A stretch of DNA of 64,000 nt from Endomychus coccineus (taxonomy: Eukaryota > Arthropoda > Insecta > Coleoptera > Endomychidae), in assembly GCA_958510875.1 (NCBI GenBank), contig OY294067.1, forward strand, positions 237,130,361 through 237,194,360, written 5' to 3'. The notes beneath the pieces are model-generated. The model did not search any database, had not been told where the DNA came from, and worked only from the letters and a program-made list of their open reading frames with translations. Of this stretch, positions 42,404-64,000 are shown in pieces. How positions within the stretch are numbered: position 1 is the stretch's first letter; the number at the start of each line of letters is the position of its first letter. The position numbers and the translations under genes were made by a program.

Positions 42404-43894
42404 TTTGAAGCCAATACACTATGCTCCCGCTTATAACACAATATCGTCGAAAATATTGATTTTTTAGAGGCGATCCTAATTTCAGCTATTTTTGAAACTA
42501 TTGTATTTTCTGTGGAGTGTATCTGTAATCTTGTTTTCATTCAAGAAGTCGTGTGAATTTAATACATACTTGAAGGAGCAAATAAGGTGAAAGGGATTAT
42601 TTTCATCTAAATTCTCGTTGTTTTAACTGTTAATATGGTAGGTATTGTCTTTTGTAATGCATATTATACAAAAGTGCACTGTTTTTGCACATTGTTTGAA
42701 TGAACGGGCGAAAAGGCAATGAAAGCATTTCAACAGCACCATTAGAAGTTAAAAAAGCTGAGGTAATGTGTAAATCACAAAAATAAAATGAAGAACAATA
42801 ATTGAATTTACTCTATAACTCGTTCGTTGCCGGCCGCATCTGCTGGTGAGTACAGTAGTACGGATCATATTGTGTCTGTCCCCTGTAAGTACCAATCTGT
42901 AGCGTAGAGATCCAGTGCCCAGTGGTGAGGAGTCAAGGATTTTACAACTCGAGTACTCTATCGTGAGTATTGACCAATTAGGTTATATTATAAATTTCCA
43001 ACATAATGGTAAAGATAATGACTAATATAGTTTATATTATAAACTTGACTCTACCGATTAGATTAGTTATGTTATAAGTAGGTGAATTGGTGAATGATGT
43101 ACAGAACCATAGTACAAAGAACATAATACTGTCGCACAGAGTAGGTATAATAATGTGACTATCGAATTGGTATGATTCTGAATATTAATTTCATAGAATT
43201 ATCAACTTTAAATAAAACAACTATTACAAGTTCGATTTTCACAAGTTTATTAAGAAAGTGACTATGGTTTCGCTACCACCGTAGCTTCTTCAAACGTATT
43301 ACAAAGTACTTTCTTAATAAACTTGTGAAAATCGAACTTGTAATAGTTGTTTTATTCAAAGTTGATAATGGATTTTCATCACGTAATGGCTGATTCTATT
43401 CAATCATAGAATTATCATCATTGTGTAATCACAGTTAATACGTTGCAAATTGTGTTCTACAAACGGCATCGATGGTTTTCTACGTTCATAAGTTTATTAT
43501 TTTCAATAGTTCATTGCGTTCTTTCTTCTGTTCTTTCTGTCATTCATTTTGTGAAGTGTCAGTAAAGTAATCACGTTTCTTTTATTTTACAATAATAATG
43601 GAATTTTAAGAAAATTTTTTGAAATTAAGTTTTAATAAAAATTGTTTGTAAAGGTGTTCAAGAGAAAATCGTACGTGTCATTTATATCCCCTATATAATT
43701 TATAGAATTGTACATTTTATGAAGGGTAATCCTGTTTGTTTATATTTCTTTCTTTTCAACATTGGGCTCTTTTTAAACTAATATTTTCGTTCTGTGTATG
43801 TAGAATAATGTACTCAATTTTTTGAGATGCATATTTTCAAAATAAATTGTTCTAAACTGGTGAATAGTTTCTTACAGGTACCTAATAAGAAATA
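42404..43894. promoter_or_regulatory. Shared upstream region of CycC and poly(A) polymerase
   Basis: The 1.5-kb gap between two divergently oriented housekeeping genes probably contains both promoters and 5' UTRs. An acceptor-like CTTACAG at 43871-43877 just before the polymerase ATG suggests a spliced 5' UTR. I see no clear TATA box and cannot place transcription starts. Confidence 0.5.
43202..43364. repeat. Near-perfect hairpin with ~57-bp arms
   Basis: Left arm 43202-43259 and right arm 43308-43364 pair with few mismatches (CAACTATTACAAGTTCGATT versus its reverse complement). The ~48-bp loop contains GGTTTCGCTACCACCGTAGC. It lies between the two divergent genes. Confidence 0.88.
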
Positions 43895-61755
<17,861 letters not shown>

Positions 61756-62329
61756 GTAAGTCGATAACTGTAAGGGAAAATTATGATGTTAAGATACCAG
61801 GCTGAATTGCAATAGTTATACCCTTTTCTTGATTTTGGAAAGATTTTTAAGAAAATTGATAACAAGATTACACTTATTAAACTTTGATATATTCAACTTA
61901 ACATGTTTCATTGCACGGCAACATTTCTAACACTAAACAAACCTACAGATATACATGCTATTTATACTAATTTTAAACTAAGAACAAATCGGGAATAATA
62001 GGCTTCAAAACAGTTTCAAGAAGAGGGAGTGGTATAAGTCGGTCATTTTGTTAAGGGTGGTTGTCAGGCATCTGCAAATGTATAAGGATTTCCAGTGCTT
62101 CTAATAATGTCAATTTAAAGCTTTTTTCTTGGATGTATTTCAGTATTTTCTGGGAAACTGGCCGTGTTCAATCAGATGTTTGGAAAATGTGGAATACTCT
62201 ATTCTTGAATTTATCTGAAACATAACGAGCATTATCTAACCTAAATTTGGCATAAGTATTGATTTGTGATATCACCATTTACAGTTCTGATAATTCTTTT
62301 GTCACAAAATATTAACTTTTGTTGAAATT

Positions 62330-63331
62330 GTCGTCAAACATTAACTTTTGTTATAACATTTTGTTAGTTATCTATTTGTTAATAAACAACAAAATGGAAA
62401 TTTTCAAAATAATCAAGATTTAGACTTATTTTCAGGTAATTTGAGGTCGCTGAATACGAATGCGATGTTATTTTTTTGATTGGCTATTAATCTAGTTAAT
62501 CGAGTTAATTAACAATTTGTTAACTAACAAATTAACCCAAAAAATGGAAATTTTAAAAATAATCAAGTTACCGAATTAACAAAAAAAATGCAATGTCTCA
62601 AAATAATCAAGATTAGTCATTTTCGGGTCACTAAACACGAATTTGATGTTATTTTTTGGATTAAAGGTTAATTTAATTATGTCATTAATAATTACTTAGT
62701 TACAGAATTAACAAAAAAAATCAAAGTCAAAATAATCAATTTCCTATAATTCAAGGTCGCTGAACAAGAATTTGATGTTACTTTTTGGATCAAATAATAA
62801 TTTAATTAATTAATAATTACTCACTTGGCGAATCAACAAAAAAGTGTTAGAATAATCAAGATTACAGTCAATTTCGGATAATTTAAAGTAGTTAAATATG
62901 AATCTAATCTGATGTTAATTCGGTAATTAAGTAATTATTAATTGGATAATTAAATTAACCTTTAATCCAAAAAATTACATTAAATTCGTGTTTAGTAACC
63001 GGAAAATGACTAATCTTGATTATTTTGAGGCATTGAATTTTTTGTTAATTCGATAACTGAGTAATTATTGATTAATTAATTAAATTAACATTTAATCAAA
63101 AAAATAACATCAAATTCGTATTCAGCGACCTCAAATTACATGAAAATGAGTCAAGTCAATTTGTTAATTAACAAATTGTTAATTAACTAATTAGATTAAC
63201 AGCCAATCAAAAAATGTAACTTATCTAGTTTTAAATCAACTTTATAAAATACTGTAATTTACCAAAATACTGTACTGTAATAATTGTTTCACATTTCACA
63301 TGTTATGTTATATTATTATCGAAATTTTCAA

Positions 63332-63393
<62 letters not shown>

Positions 63394-63668
63394 TCTCAAA
63401 TAACTGCAATTTTCTACTTTACCCGCTAAAAATTGATGGAAAATAGCGTTTTTATTTTTTTATATATATATATATTGTTATAACACATCATTTTTTGGCC
63501 AATATTTATTGTTTATTAACAATCTGAGATATTTCCCCCTATGTAGCTATTGCAGACTTTGATCTAGAGACCAAAACGAATCGAATGAGCCCTCATACAT
63601 CATAATCGGTCTTTTACCTCAAATTTTCCGCATTTGGGTCGATTTTGGTCTTTATTCCCTGGACTAAA
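62330..63668. mobile_element. Long foldback element, family copy 2, left end truncated
   Basis: The right end (63415-63668) matches the right arm of the 37.9-39.3 kb element: TTTACCCGCTAAAAATTGAT, TTTCCCCCTATGTAGCTA, GATCTAGAGACCAAAACGAA and terminal CCTGGACTA. The inner arms (62390-62800 versus 62880-63200) pair around about 62840 with TTTGAGGTCGCTGAA-type blocks. The outer left end with TAGTCCAGG is absent. Confidence 0.8.
63336..63397. repeat. (CT)n microsatellite
   Basis: About 31 CT units with one G interruption (CTGTCT), inside the second foldback copy. The first copy has no such run at the matching place. Confidence 0.97.
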
Positions 63669-64000
63669 TATTACTTTTCTATTTGATTTTCTAACATTTC
63701 ATGCCGAATCCATTTAATTCAAATTGAAGCTACCATTAATTGATAATGCTATTAACGTTACACGAAAGCATGCATTGAAATGATTATTCCTGTGTTATGC
63801 AACTGATTGAAGGACAACAAGAATAGTCCTCTTAACTCATGTCAGATATACTCGGAAAACTATTTTTTAAATTTCTTCCTGGAGCGGCGGTTTTAATTGT
63901 TTCTATTTACATATCTGGTGTCTAACGAATATAATAAATGTGAACATACAAATTTAATTTATTTTAATATGAGCGGAACAAAAACCAAATCAAGCTTAAA

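Overview
The window is nuclear DNA from an insect, plausibly a beetle, although the order is inferred only from general character. It is AT-rich and intron-rich, with GT-AG splice sites and a dense, diverse load of transposons. All genes have typical insect protein sequences. Nothing in it is bacterial or organellar.

Four host genes can be assembled from the sequence. (1) The 3' end of the ryanodine receptor gene (RyR, + strand, 3-5614, four last exons) carries the pore filter, S6 and the zinc-binding C-terminal domain. (2) A complete five-exon class B (secretin/adhesion-type) seven-transmembrane receptor lies on the - strand (12102-23978). It encodes about 438 aa, and its large introns are filled with Penelope-like, mariner and hAT elements. 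(3) A complete Cyclin C gene (CycC, - strand, 31895-42109, 266 aa) encodes the cyclin of the Mediator CDK8 module. Its first coding exon lies in a nearly perfect 280-bp tandem duplication. (4) The 5' two thirds or more of canonical nuclear poly(A) polymerase lies on the + strand (43895-61755 and beyond the window). It sits head-to-head with CycC, so the 42.1-43.9 kb gap probably holds divergent promoters. Every exon junction quoted keeps the reading frame.

The rest is mobile or repeated DNA. Region by region: a 1.35-kb tandem duplication in the last RyR intron; a broken LINE (6.9-8.5 kb); a foldback element (8.6-9.1 kb); a full-length mariner with intact transposase, perfect 30-bp ends and TA duplications (9103-10434); a 1005-bp hAT-like element with an 8-bp target duplication (14885-15889); several Penelope-like fragments with a broken D,D41D mariner between them (17.2-24.8 kb); a 587-bp Tc1/mariner-type MITE (25293-25879); a mariner relic (28.8-29.4 kb); LINE relics with RNase H (32.9-34.9 kb) and without (35.2-35.8 kb); several tandem repeats; very long foldback elements (37.9-39.3, 59.6-61.1 and 62.3-63.7 kb); a minisatellite interrupted by an endonuclease-bearing, Helentron-like segment (50.5-52.4 kb); and a 418-bp P-superfamily MITE that carries only a THAP domain (54630-55047).

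The best leads for novelty are the THAP-only P-type MITE, the long foldback families, the duplicated CycC first exon with a further phase-compatible candidate first exon upstream, a possible alternative terminal exon of poly(A) polymerase, a dispersed short repeat shared by three loci, and tandem units that combine E-box/CRE and CCAAT-type motifs.
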